Part shown: piece by piece, positions 7,989-17,700 of the stretch | Layout: each line of letters starts with the position of its first letter | How positions within the stretch are numbered: position 1 is the first letter of the stretch | From: Methanocaldococcus vulcanius M7 | GTDB lineage: Archaea; AGJL01; Methanococci; Methanococcales; Methanocaldococcaceae | Assembly: GCF_000024625.1 (NCBI RefSeq) | Contig: NC_013407.1 | Coordinates: 1,488,001-1,552,000 of the forward strand | Reading direction: 5' to 3' | Length of the DNA stretch: 64,000 bases | Made by a program: the position numbers and the translations under genes | Notes under the pieces: model-generated | The model's database searches: none | Told to the model about the DNA's origin: nothing | The model's input: only the letters and a program-made list of their open reading frames with translations

Positions 7989-9029
7989 ATGGCAAGAAAA
8001 CCGAAAGAAGTTGCAGTATTTAACGGAAAAGGGATTTTGTTAAACCAATACACTATGAAAAATCCAGTTTTAAAATGGGAAAAATTAGATATTATACTGT
8101 ATGAAGATAAAATAAATTTTATATTTCCAAACAAAAAAGTAGAAGTAGAGCTCCAACATGTTGAAGATGTGGGGGCTGAACTTCCAAGGAGGGCAATAGA
8201 GGTTGCAAAATCGTCGTTGGAGGATATAACCTATCACTCCTCTATAACATTCAGACCTCCAGAGTCAGACAAAACAATGGTTGGATTTGCCCCTGAAACA
8301 TCCATATATGGGAGAAAACCAATAGAAAACTTTCTTAGAAAAGTATTTTATGTTCTTTTAAATAAAAAAGAGATAAAAATCCAATATGGAGCAATAAAAG
8401 GAGGTAGTATTGATCCAAATGTTAAGTGGGAGGATGGGTATTTAATATTCGTTCAGAGAAAAAGTGCCCTTTCAAGTGGGGAGATCTTGGCAGTAGCAGT
8501 TTTAGAAAATGGAAAACCGAAAATATATAACTTATTTTCCAATATAGAATCAATACGATTAAAAACCAAGTTAATAAATGAAAATGAAGAAGCAGAAGTT
8601 TTAGAAATAAAACAAATAAAATCAAACGAGACAATAACATCATACCTATACATTGAAAAAAGAGAGCGACTCTTTGTTTTAAGATACATAGCCACACTTA
8701 CAAAATACAAAAATACAGTAAAAGACCTACTTCCAAAATCAGAAGACGAATTAACCTCAGAATTCGCAGCTGAAAGCTGGTCTGGAGAAAAAATAAAAAG
8801 TGAGGTAGAAAAATTAAGCCCTGAAGAGCAAGAAATACTGATGGCATTGTATACGGGAATATCTCCCTTAGAGTTACCAAATATGTTAAATATGGACGTT
8901 GATGAAGTTGAAAGAATCCTTGATGAGTTAATAGATAAAGGGCTATTAAATTTAGTTAGAATCAGAAAAGAAGTAGAATTGTCAGAAAAAGGTAGAGCAG
9001 TTACTAACTATATTGTAACCAATTTCTAA
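7989..9029 (+). CDS. cheF: Taxis protein CheF (DUF439 family)
   Basis: About 346 aa. Recognised by overall resemblance to the archaea-specific CheF/DUF439 family, which binds phosphorylated CheY and links the Che system to the archaellum motor. The N-terminal part is beta-rich with no membrane segment. The C-terminal 80 residues form a helical winged-helix-like region (SPEEQEILMALYTGISPLEL ... VDEVERILDELIDKGLL ... VELSEKGRAV). GGGGGGAGGA precedes the ATG. Its place between transducer and cheY agrees with the function. Archaellum genes themselves are not in the window. Confidence 0.8.
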   Translation: MARKPKEVAVFNGKGILLNQYTMKNPVLKWEKLDIILYEDKINFIFPNKKVEVELQHVEDVGAELPRRAIEVAKSSLEDITYHSSITFRPPESDKTMVGFAPETSIYGRKPIENFLRKVFYVLLNKKEIKIQYGAIKGGSIDPNVKWEDGYLIFVQRKSALSSGEILAVAVLENGKPKIYNLFSNIESIRLKTKLINENEEAEVLEIKQIKSNETITSYLYIEKRERLFVLRYIATLTKYKNTVKDLLPKSEDELTSEFAAESWSGEKIKSEVEKLSPEEQEILMALYTGISPLELPNMLNMDVDEVERILDELIDKGLLNLVRIRKEVELSEKGRAVTNYIVTNF

Positions 9030-9187
9030 CTCCACTAAATCCTTTAAAAATTTTAATATCCCATCTAAATCTATATTTCGATAATATTTGAATATTTGTT
9101 AACGATAAAAGAAAAAGCAAAAATAATATATATCAAAAAAACCATTAAAAAGTAAAATTAGCGTTAGTAAAATTGAGGTGGTAGGAA

Positions 9188-9562
9188 ATGGCAAATATTG
9201 TAAAAACATTGGTAGTGGATGACTCTGCATTTATGAGAAACATTTTGAAGAAAATATTAACTCCAACTGGAAAGTTCGTTGTAGTGGGAGAGGCATCAAA
9301 TGGAAAAGAGGCGATTGAAAAAGCGAAAGAATTACAACCAGATTTAATAACCATGGACATTGTAATGCCGGAAATGGATGGGATCACTGCAACAAGAGAA
9401 ATAAAAAAGATACTACCAAACGTTAAGATAGTTATGTGCACATCAATAGATCAGGAGAAAAAGGTTATTGAAGCAATAGAGGCAGGAGCTGATGGATATA
9501 TTGTAAAACCATTCCAAGCACCTAAGGTTCTTGAAGAGTTAAACAAACTATTCCCTGACTAA
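9188..9562 (+). CDS. cheY: Chemotaxis response regulator CheY
   Basis: A stand-alone receiver domain of 124 aa. The acidic pocket D11/D12 (VVDDSAFMR), phospho-acceptor D57 (ITMDIVMPEMDG), T85 and K107 (VKPF) are all present, so it should be phosphorylated normally by CheA. There is no output domain. In archaea CheY-P acts through CheF on the archaellum, and cheF is the gene just upstream. GAGGTGGTAGGAA precedes the ATG, and a TATA-like AATAATATATATC at about 9121-9133 suggests its own promoter. Confidence 0.95.
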   Translation: MANIVKTLVVDDSAFMRNILKKILTPTGKFVVVGEASNGKEAIEKAKELQPDLITMDIVMPEMDGITATREIKKILPNVKIVMCTSIDQEKKVIEAIEAGADGYIVKPFQAPKVLEELNKLFPD

Positions 9563-9797
9563 ATAATTTTCTATTTATTTCTATTTATAAAAATGATAAA
9601 TAATGATTGAAATTATAGTCCGATGAAAATTGATATATTAGCTTAGATTTGAAGATTTAAAATGATTGTAGAATATATAAAAAATTATTAAGATAACGTG
9701 GGGGTTTATTAATCAATATTTAGGAATGGCAATATACGAATAGAGACATATAACAAGCAATTATTAGAAATTAAAATCAGATCAATGCGTGAGAACT

Positions 9798-10544
9798 ATG
9801 AAATACGGATGTGTAGAAATATCTCCAAAATCTTGGGAGGTTATTGTAAAAAACATTATTGAAACAACATTGGAGGATAACATGCAATCTGATAAAGTTA
9901 TAGGACATTTTGACTTGGAGGGGTTAAGTAAAATAGAAAACGTGGGGAAATATGCATCTGAAAAGGCAATGAAGTTCATTTCAGATATGACAGGATATTC
10001 TGCAGAGTTAAAGGTCTTTAATATTAGATTAATTACTCCAAAAGAAATAAAAGATGAATATGGGGAGGATAAAAAAGTATTCACAAAAATTGACTTTACT
10101 GGAGATATTAATGGAACGGGTGTTTTAATATTTTCTGAAGATTCAGCAGTAAAGTTGTCAAAGGCCATGCTTTCGGGTATGGGAATGGAATCAGACACCG
10201 ATGAAATGGATGATATGAAGATCTCTGCTATTAATGAAATTTGCAATATATTAATATCTGCATATGTGGATTCATTTGCTAATTTTATGAATACATCATT
10301 AACGATGTCCCCACCTACATTCATTGTAGGATCTGGAAAAGAGCTATTAGAGAAGATCTTTAATGAAAATAAGATAGATGACGACGACATAATAATGGCA
10401 TTCAGATCTACCCTACATATATGTGAAGTAGGAACTGGCTTTGATGTATTAATCGTCCTACCGCACGAATCAGTAAAAATACTATTTGATGCAATAAGCA
10501 AGGGGGAGGTTCAAGACAAACTAAGTGTAAAATATGAAAATTAA
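9798..10544 (+). CDS. CheC-like CheY-P phosphatase (paralogue 1)
   Basis: About 248 aa. The C-terminal half carries the CheC/CheX/FliY phosphatase signature ExxN-x22-P (EICNILISAY ... SPPTF). The corresponding N-terminal helix (SKIENVGKYASEKAMKFI) has lost the ExxN asparagine, so only one of the two sites seen in classical CheC seems active. An N-terminal extension of about 30 residues precedes the domain. The start is uncertain: ATG at 9798 is preceded by a weak GTGAG, and GTG at 9789 is an alternative. Together with the next gene it would lower the CheY-P level. Confidence 0.78.
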   Translation: MKYGCVEISPKSWEVIVKNIIETTLEDNMQSDKVIGHFDLEGLSKIENVGKYASEKAMKFISDMTGYSAELKVFNIRLITPKEIKDEYGEDKKVFTKIDFTGDINGTGVLIFSEDSAVKLSKAMLSGMGMESDTDEMDDMKISAINEICNILISAYVDSFANFMNTSLTMSPPTFIVGSGKELLEKIFNENKIDDDDIIMAFRSTLHICEVGTGFDVLIVLPHESVKILFDAISKGEVQDKLSVKYEN

Positions 10545-10640
10545 TAGTAAATATCCACAATAAAGATATGAGTGTAATAATTCGCTAAAATTTTACAATT
10601 TAACTTTTATCTTAAATGAAAAGTTGTTAATGTGGTAAAT

Positions 10641-11249
10641 ATGAGCTTAATAAAGCCAATAAATAAATTAATTGAACTTGGAAAAGAAGCTGCCGAAAAT
10701 ATGGCAAGATCTTTTATGGAACTAACCGGGGAAAATGTAGAAGTTTATTTTTTAGGTTTAAGGTTTGCTCTTGTTGAATTTATCCCAGAACAGTTCGGAG
10801 ATGAACCATACAAAGCCGTTAGAATTGATTTTAATGGAGTATTAAGTGGAAAAAGTTTAATCTTACTTCCAGAAAAGGACTCTGTAAAATTGGAAAAACT
10901 TATGCTACTTGACATACTTTGGGACAGTATGGTTAGTAAATCAGAACTCCCCGACTATGACGAGATGGAAAGTGCATTAATAGGAGAAGTTGGCAACATC
11001 GTAATCTCTGCTTTCTTAAATGTTTTTGCCAATGAACTAAATGGAGTTATCGATATAACACCCCCAACATTTATAAAAGAACTTGGTTTCACAATTGTGG
11101 AGTCCCTCATTACAGAAATAGCCGAGAAAACAGACGTTGTTATGCTATTTGATACAAAAGTTGAGATCGTTGGAAGATTTCCAATAAAATGTTATTTAAT
11201 AATCGTAATCGACCCTGACTCAATAAAGAAACTTGATCAAATTGTTTAA
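10641..11249 (+). CDS. CheC-like CheY-P phosphatase (paralogue 2)
   Basis: About 202 aa, related to the preceding protein. It has EVGN followed by 22 residues and P (EVGNIVISAF ... TPPTF), a single phosphatase motif in the C-terminal half. The N-terminal helix (GKEAAENMARSFMEL) lacks the motif. The two genes look like a tandem duplication that diverged. The start at ATG 10641 follows a weak GTGGT. It is the last gene of the chemotaxis group; a T-rich stretch follows and could terminate transcription. Confidence 0.75.
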   Translation: MSLIKPINKLIELGKEAAENMARSFMELTGENVEVYFLGLRFALVEFIPEQFGDEPYKAVRIDFNGVLSGKSLILLPEKDSVKLEKLMLLDILWDSMVSKSELPDYDEMESALIGEVGNIVISAFLNVFANELNGVIDITPPTFIKELGFTIVESLITEIAEKTDVVMLFDTKVEIVGRFPIKCYLIIVIDPDSIKKLDQIV

Positions 11250-11460
11250 CATATAATATTTTATTTAATATTTTATTTTATTATCTATTTTATATTCTTT
11301 ATTTTATTTTTTACAATTTGTCAATTAATAAAATATCATATACAAATACACAAATAAGTTAGCATCATCTAACCATTTTTTAATATAACGATTTTAGAAA
11401 AATAAAAAAAGATAAAAACAAAACAACAAAATGTAAGAAAAACAACGAACATATAAATAG
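11250..11460. other. Gene-free AT-rich spacer between cheC2 and tRNA-Val
   Basis: Contains T-rich runs right after cheC2 that could end its transcript (11255-11310) and a short palindrome GTTAG-CATCAT-CTAAC at 11358-11373. Nothing else is visible. Confidence 0.4.
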
Positions 11461-11534
11461 TGGGCCCAGCCGGATTCGAACCGGCGACCTTCGCCTTGTA
11501 AGGGCGACGTCATAGCCAGCTAGACCATGGGCCC
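11461..11534 (-). tRNA. tRNA-Val (anticodon UAC)
   Basis: Cloverleaf of 74 nt on the minus strand. The acceptor stem is GGGCCCA/TGGGCCC, the anticodon stem TCGCC/GGCGA with loop CTTACAA (anticodon UAC, codon GUA), and the T-loop TTCGAAT lies in a GCCGG/CCGGC stem. The discriminator is A, and no CCA is encoded. There is no intron. Confidence 0.97.
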
Positions 11535-11560
11535 TCAGCATCAATAAGAATCTAACTTCT

Positions 11561-11570
11561 CATATATAAA
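11561..11570 (-). promoter_or_regulatory. TATA box of tRNA-Val
   Basis: TTTATATATG on the minus strand, centred about 31 nt before the mature 5' end, consistent with transcription starting a few nucleotides upstream of the tRNA. Confidence 0.6.
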
Positions 11571-11592
11571 TTTTATGGTTATCGGTGAAATT

Positions 11593-12660
11593 ATGAGTAT
11601 AGATTTGATCTATTCAAACCAGTTAAAAAATTTTTTAAAAGATAGGGAGGAAATCATAACAGATAGCAAAAGAAAAGATAAAAGATCTTTTAAAAATTTT
11701 AAAAAAATTGTTGAAGAAATAAAAAACAGAGAAGGAAAAGATAAAATTGTCTGTGATTTTACTGAATACAACCCACTACATAAAGGACATAAGTATGCAT
11801 TAGAAAAAGGTAAAAAATATGGAATTTTTATTAGTGTATTGCCTGCCCCATTAGAGAGAAGTGGAAGAGGAGTTCCTTATTTTTTAAACAGACACATAAG
11901 GGCAGAGATGGCAATAAAAGCAGGAGCAGATATTGTTGTTGAAGGCCCGCCTATGGGAATTATGGGTTCTGGACAGTATATGAGATGTTTAATAAAAATG
12001 TTCTACACCCTGGGAGCTGAAATAATCCCACGGGGTTATATCCCAGAAGAAACGATGGAAAAGATTATTAATTGTATAAATAAAGGTTATCACATACGTA
12101 TTAAGCCATATAAAATTATTTGCATAGAGACAGGAGAGATCTTGGGAGAGAAGTTGAACATAGATAACTATGTGATTGCTTCAATGTCTCAGATGATCTA
12201 CAAACTCAACAGAGAAGGGTTAAAATTTAATCCAAAATTTGTTTTTGTTAAGAGATTGGAAGGGATAAGTGGAACTAAAATTAGAGAAGCAATATTCAAG
12301 GGAAAATTTGAAGAGATCAAAGATATGCTTCCAGAAACTACATTGGAAATTTTAAAAGAACTCTATAAAAGTGGAAAACTAAATGATTTAATATTAAGAA
12401 GATTTGAAGATAGAATCTTAGAAACTGCTAATGAATTCGATCTATACAGATACTTACCGAGCAATGTTGCTGAAATTTTGGAGAGAAAGAGACCTTTCAA
12501 CAGCATAGAGGAGATAAAAAATTCCCTACCATATGGATTCTCAAGGCATTTTAAGGAGCGTCTTTTATCCAAATTAGAAGCACAAATTCCAAATGAGATC
12601 TTATCAAAATATATAAATAACTATCCTGCAAAGATAAAAATACTTGCAGTGAAACTTTAA
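11593..12660 (+). CDS. TmcAL-like nucleotidyltransferase (UPF0348 / COG1323 family)
   Basis: About 355 aa. After an N-terminal extension of about 45 residues comes a HIGH-type nucleotidyltransferase domain with [15 protein letters not shown] (HxGH-like HKGH) and, later, the SGTKIREAI motif. This is the layout of bacterial TmcAL, which makes N4-acetylcytidine at the wobble base of elongator tRNA-Met using acetate and ATP. Archaeal members are uncharacterised as far as I know, so the substrate is open. The start at ATG 11593 follows GGTGA with normal spacing; an earlier in-frame ATG at 11575 lies upstream of that site. It diverges from tRNA-Val. Confidence 0.75.
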   Translation: MSIDLIYSNQLKNFLKDREEIITDSKRKDKRSFKNFKKIVEEIKNREGKDKIVCDFTEYNPLHKGHKYALEKGKKYGIFISVLPAPLERSGRGVPYFLNRHIRAEMAIKAGADIVVEGPPMGIMGSGQYMRCLIKMFYTLGAEIIPRGYIPEETMEKIINCINKGYHIRIKPYKIICIETGEILGEKLNIDNYVIASMSQMIYKLNREGLKFNPKFVFVKRLEGISGTKIREAIFKGKFEEIKDMLPETTLEILKELYKSGKLNDLILRRFEDRILETANEFDLYRYLPSNVAEILERKRPFNSIEEIKNSLPYGFSRHFKERLLSKLEAQIPNEILSKYINNYPAKIKILAVKL

Positions 12661-12852
12661 GAAAGTTTTATCAAAACGACTTGGGCATTAAAGGAACTTT
12701 CAGTCCCTTGATGTCTCTTAATATATGAATAGATAAAATAACAACAATATAGTTGCTTATAAATCTTTATGAAAATCATATAATTTTCATTTAATAGAAA
12801 GTGAAACTTTTCAGATATGAATTTCAATAGAAACTAAATTTTGGGGAGAAGT

Positions 12853-13551
12853 ATGCAAAAACAGAGATTCTGCTTAGACACAAGTGCTTTTACCGAACCG
12901 TCAGTTAGAAAAGCATTGGGGGTTAAAACGATTACCGAACTAACAGACAAGGTTATGGATCTGATAGCAGAAGCAAGAACAAAATTAAATATCTCTTGCC
13001 ATATTCCATATCCAACTGTCTATAATGAACTAATGGGATTTTTAGAAAGCGAGAACTGCCCAAAAGATGTTATGGTTAAAGTTGATACCTGGCTTGTTAA
13101 AAAAACACCAAACAGATATGAAATAAAAATTCCATCAGAGATTTTTTACGAGTATGTTAAAGATCTGAGAGAAAGAATAAACAAGGGAATGAGAATTGGA
13201 GAAGATCATATAATAAAAGCCACAGATATGGTTTATGAATTATCTAAAAAACATCCAGAGATGAATAAAAATGAGATCCTAAATAAAGTTCTTTCAAAAA
13301 CAATAAATACTTTTAGAAATAAATACAGAAGTGCTTTAAGAGTTGGAACCTTAGATAGTGCCCCTGATTTAGATGTTCTTCTTCTGGCAAAGGAGTTGGA
13401 TGCAGCAGTAGTAGCAAGCGATGGAGGAATAGAAAAATGGGCTCAAAGGTTGGGGTTGAGGTTTGTTAACGCCTCTGACTTTCCCTTTATGCTCGAAGAG
13501 TATTTAAAACATAACGACTTACACTTTGGTAATAGAAAAAGAATAAAATAA
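12853..13551 (+). CDS. RNA-free RNase P (HARP family, PIN-like; formerly RNA ligase partner protein)
   Basis: About 232 aa. A PIN-like metallonuclease fold is indicated by the early acidic motif CLDTSAFTEP and the late VVASDGGIEKWAQRLG and NASDF motifs. A helical insert (about residues 85-160) is typical of Homologs of Aquifex RNase P, which remove 5' leaders of pre-tRNAs. Many archaea with HARP also keep the RNA-based RNase P, so its cellular task may be minor. The start is ATG 12853 after GGGGAGAAGT; a TTG at 12841 is upstream of the site. Neighbours include other tRNA-related genes (TmcAL-like, tRNA-Val, ileS). Confidence 0.82.
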   Translation: MQKQRFCLDTSAFTEPSVRKALGVKTITELTDKVMDLIAEARTKLNISCHIPYPTVYNELMGFLESENCPKDVMVKVDTWLVKKTPNRYEIKIPSEIFYEYVKDLRERINKGMRIGEDHIIKATDMVYELSKKHPEMNKNEILNKVLSKTINTFRNKYRSALRVGTLDSAPDLDVLLLAKELDAAVVASDGGIEKWAQRLGLRFVNASDFPFMLEEYLKHNDLHFGNRKRIK

Positions 13552-13591
13552 AAAAACTTAAAAAATAATAAAAACACGTTTAGGGATGGTT

Positions 13592-13957
13592 ATGACGATA
13601 CTTTTGATAAGAGGAGATAGTTATGAAAAATTAAAGAATGCCCTGGCTGATGTCGACAGGCATGCAGAATTAACGATCATTGGAAAACCGAAAATTATTG
13701 TTCCAGAGGCAGCTGACGAGATTTTGAGTCATATCTTGGGAGAAGTAAAAAAGCCATGTAAGACAGCATGCTTAGCAAAAGTCGCTGAAAAAGCACCCAA
13801 GGCAATAGACAAAATTAGAAAGATCCATCCTCCTGCACATATTGTGGTAGTTAGCGAAAGATACGGAGAGGTTTATTATAAACTGTTAGATGATTTTCCA
13901 AAATTACCTGTGTTAAAAGGATACTACAAATCGAAGAAAAAGGAAAAGAAAAAATAA
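13592..13957 (+). CDS. Small conserved methanogen protein (possibly methanogenesis marker 6 / DUF2102 family)
   Basis: About 121 aa, soluble, ending in a lysine-rich tail (KSKKKEKKK). It has an alpha/beta pattern with an internal CKTACLAKVAEKAPKAI stretch and the ending KIHPPAHIVVVSERYGEVYY. It resembles the short proteins conserved across methanogens that are annotated as methanogenesis markers, but I cannot confirm the family. The start is ambiguous between ATG 13586 and ATG 13592; AGGGATGGT spacing favours 13592. Confidence 0.55.
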   Translation: MTILLIRGDSYEKLKNALADVDRHAELTIIGKPKIIVPEAADEILSHILGEVKKPCKTACLAKVAEKAPKAIDKIRKIHPPAHIVVVSERYGEVYYKLLDDFPKLPVLKGYYKSKKKEKKK

Positions 13958-13993
13958 GAGCCAAACGTTTATATTTTTATTTTAATTTTTGAG

Positions 13994-14082
13994 AATATTA
14001 TCTATTGACCTATCCTCATTAATATATTTTCATATGTTTGAAATAATTTTAAATATTAATTTATATTCTAATAGATAATATT
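13994..14082. repeat. 13-bp perfect inverted repeat in an AT-rich spacer
   Basis: AATATTATCTATT at 13994-14006 is matched by AATAGATAATATT at 14070-14082, 63 bp apart, with G-T and A-T extension outward. The spacer (13958-14181) holds no gene. In such AT-rich DNA this may be chance. Confidence 0.4.
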
Positions 14083-14181
14083 TTTAAATATAAATTTTAA
14101 ATTTTAATTTTAATTAAGGTAAATGTTAATTATAACTTTTATTAAATATGGTAATTATTCTTCTAATTGTGGGGTGATTTA

Positions 14182-14745
14182 ATGGATTTAGAAAGCTATC
14201 CTACCTTAGTTGAAATAAAAAACAGAAAAGAAGAAATGATAGAACTGGGGGAACACAAACTTAGAAAATTAAACGATCTTAGGATAAAATTAAACGAATT
14301 GAGATCAAATGATTCTGAAAATTTGGAAGAGATCGCTGAACTTGAAAACGAAGAAAACTGCATAACCTCAGAACTCCTAAAACTTGACCTAAGTATAAAA
14401 ATATTGGAAGTAATCGAATTTATCATAGAAAGCAATATATTTGAGGAGTATTGGAAAGTAATAGAGGAGAAAATAAGTTATGAAGAGTTGTTAAACATTG
14501 TAGTTGAAAATGGATTAAGCGTGAAAAAAACATGCATGGAGTTGTGTAAAATTGCAAATATAGATGATAAAAAAATAATAAAAAAGATTCAGTCCCTCCC
14601 AGATGATTCAGAAGAAAATACAAAAGATGATCCAATACCACAAAATAAATATTTAAACAAGATTGTTTCAAGAATAAGTAAATTAAAAAGCTTTAAAAGC
14701 AATTTAGATGATATAGTTTCAGATATAATTTCCAATATGAGGTGA
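14182..14745 (+). CDS. Helical protein of unknown function upstream of ileS
   Basis: About 187 aa, predicted almost entirely helical. Residues 12-75 look like a coiled-coil hairpin (RKLNDLRIKLNELRS ... EEIAELENEENCITSELL), followed by a compact part with two close cysteines (KKTCMELCKIA) and a basic C-terminus. There are no membrane segments and no family is recognised. GGGGTGAT precedes the ATG at 14182. The stop is 4 nt from the ileS start, and the ileS ribosome-binding site lies in this gene's last codons, so the two are probably co-transcribed and translationally coupled. Confidence 0.7.
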   Translation: MDLESYPTLVEIKNRKEEMIELGEHKLRKLNDLRIKLNELRSNDSENLEEIAELENEENCITSELLKLDLSIKILEVIEFIIESNIFEEYWKVIEEKISYEELLNIVVENGLSVKKTCMELCKIANIDDKKIIKKIQSLPDDSEENTKDDPIPQNKYLNKIVSRISKLKSFKSNLDDIVSDIISNMR

Positions 14746-14749
14746 TTAA

Positions 14750-17700
14750 ATGGAAAAAGTCGAACCAGTAAATTTTAGAGAATTAGACAAAAAGATAAAA
14801 AAGTTCTGGGAAGAAAACAACATATATCAAAAGGTAAAGAAAAAAAATGAAGGAAATAAGGAGTTTTATTTTGTTGATGGCCCTCCATACTGTTCTGGAG
14901 CTATACACTTAGGAACTGCATGGAATAAGATAATTAAAGACACTTATTTAAGATTTAAGAGAATGCAAGGATATAATGTTTTAGATAAGGCAGGATGGGA
15001 TATGCATGGATTGCCAATAGAAGTTAAAGTTGAAAATGAATTCGGAATAAAAAACAAGAAAGAAATTGAAACAAAAATTGGAGTAGATAAATTTATTGAA
15101 AAATGTAAAGAATTCGCTTTAAAACACAAAGAGATTATGGAAAATCAATTTAAAAATTTGGGAGTTTGGTTGGACTGGGAAAATGCATACATGCCAATAA
15201 CCAAGGAGTATATGGAAATCGGCTGGTGGAGTTTAAAAAAAGCACATGAGAATGGGTTATTAACTAAGGACTTGAGGGTTGTTTATTGGTGTCCAAGATG
15301 TGAGACAGCTTTGGCTGAACATGAGGTCAGGGGAGAGTATAAAGAGGTTTACGACCCTTCTGTCTATGTAAAATTCAAATTAGCAGATGAAGAAAACACC
15401 TATGTTGTTATTTGGACAACAACACCATGGACTTTAATTGCAAACTTAGCAGTTACTGTTCATCCTGAGTATGATTATGCCTATATAGAAGTTGAATTTG
15501 ATGATAACAAAAAAGAGGTCTGGATTATTGCTGAAAAGTTAGTTGAAGAAGTTATAAACAAAGCTAAAAAAACTCATAACATCAAAAACTACAAAATAAT
15601 CAAAAAAGTTAAAGGAAAAGAACTTGAGGGGATAAAATATATCCACCCATTGTTAGAGGAGAACGATAAGCAGAAGGATTTTGCTAAATTAGAAAACGCT
15701 CATACAATCATCTTAGGAGAGCATGTAACCTTAGATGGAGGAACTGGGTTAGTTCATACTGCCCCAGGACATGGGGAAGAGGACTTCGAAGTTGGTAAAA
15801 AATACAATTTGCCAATCTATTCTCCAATAGATGATGAAGGAAAATATACAGAAGGAAAATGGAGAGGAGTTTTTGTTAAAGAGGCAGATGTTGAAATAAT
15901 CGAAACATTAAAAGATAAAGGATTGCTGATATATGCTGGAAAGATAAAACACAGCTATCCTCACTGTTGGAGATGTAAAACCCCTCTCTTGTTTAGAGCA
16001 ACAGAACAGTGGTTCTTAGAAATATCAAAGATCAAGGAAAATATCATAGAGCACGCTAAAACAGTTAATTGGATCCCTCACTGGGTTGAGACAAGATATA
16101 TAAATGGGGTTAAGTTTGTCGGGGACTGGAACATAAGTAGGCAAAGATACTGGGGAATTCCTCTCCCTGTTTGGGTGTGTGAGAAGTGCGGAAAATATAT
16201 AGTTGTGGGAAGCGTTAAAGAATTAGAGGAAAAGATGATAAATAAAGATGAAGTTGGAGAGATTAATGATTTACACAAACCAACAGTTGATAAAATAAAG
16301 TTGAGATGCGAATGTGGAGGGGAAATGAAGAGAGTGGGAGATGTTTTAGACGTTTGGTTTGACTCTGGTTTGGCTCCTTATGCATCAATCGGAATAAAAG
16401 AACTTAAAAAAGCTGACTTTATAACTGAAGGAAACGATCAAGTTACCAAGTGGTTTTATTCACAGCATGCTCTTTCCGAAATAGTGTTTGGAGACGTTCC
16501 CTATAAAAAATGTTTGATGCATGGCTTTACCTTAGATGAGAAAGGAGACAAGATGAGTAAAAGTTTGGGAAATATCGTTAATCCGGATGATGTCGTTGAA
16601 AAATATGGGGCTGATTTGTTGAGATTCTATTTATTAAGTGCAAACAAGGTTTGGGAGGATTTAAGGTTTGTTTGGAGTGAGATGGATGATGTTTTAAGTT
16701 TGTTTAATACTTTATGGAACGCCTATATGTTTGCAGTTAATTATATGGTGTTAGATGATTTTAAACCAGATGAAAAATATTTTAAATATTTAAAAGACGA
16801 AGACAAGTGGATTTTAAGTAGGATAAACAGTGTTGCTAAGATAGCAGTTGAAAATCTTGAAGTTCCTTATTTCCACACATACACATGGACATTAAAGGAT
16901 TTCATATTGAATGATCTAAGTAGATGGTATATTCGATTAATAAGAGATAGAACATGGAAAGAAAAAGAGGATGTTGATAAATTAGCAGCATATCAAACAC
17001 TCTACTATGTATTATTAAAGTTAGCCACAATATTAGCTCCAGTATCTCCACACACTGCTGAGGCAATGTATCAAAATCTAAAAACAGAGGATATGGAAGA
17101 GAGTATCTTTATGAATAAGATAGATGTTGATGAAGAGTTCATAGATGAGGAGTTAGAGAGAGATATGGCAATAGTTAGGGATATAGTTGATGCAATATAC
17201 AGAGGAAGGGATAGGATAAAATACACTCTGAGGTATCCAATAAAAGAGATAACTATCGCTGGAAGTGAAGAAGTTAAAAAAGCAGTTGAGAAATATTCTT
17301 ACATAATAAAAGAGCAAGGCAATATTAAAAATATCAGATTTGGAGAAGTTGAAGGTAGTAAATATATAATAAAGCCAAATTACAGAGAGTTAGGTAAAAG
17401 ATACAGAAGCGAAGTTCCAAAAATTGTTAAGTTGTTAAATGAAGTGGATCCGAAGGATCTAATTGAAAAATTGAAAGATGGAAGTGTTGAATTGGGTGGA
17501 TATGAGATAAAGCCGAACTATGTAGATGTAAGATTGGAGATTCCAGATTATATATCAGGAGTTGAGTTTTCAAAGGGAACTGTATTTATAAATACTGAAA
17601 TTGACGATGAGTTGATAAAAGAGGGTTTAATGAGAGAAGTGATTAGAAGAATTCAATCGATGAGAAAAGATATGGATTTAGACATTGAAGAGAAAATCAA

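Noticed and set aside
9789-9797. GTG at 9789 as start of the first CheC-like gene
   Set aside because: It lies inside the only weak ribosome-binding sequence; ATG 9798 is preferred, though not certain.
11358-11373. GTTAG-CATCAT-CTAAC palindrome containing a GATGATG that might be box C
   Set aside because: No D, D' or C' boxes at workable distance on either strand.
12661-12720. CTTTCAGTCCC-like sequence resembling a CRISPR repeat of thermophilic archaea, with a 7-bp GAAAGTT/AACTTTC inverted pair
   Set aside because: Only one degenerate copy, no spacer-repeat periodicity and no cas genes.
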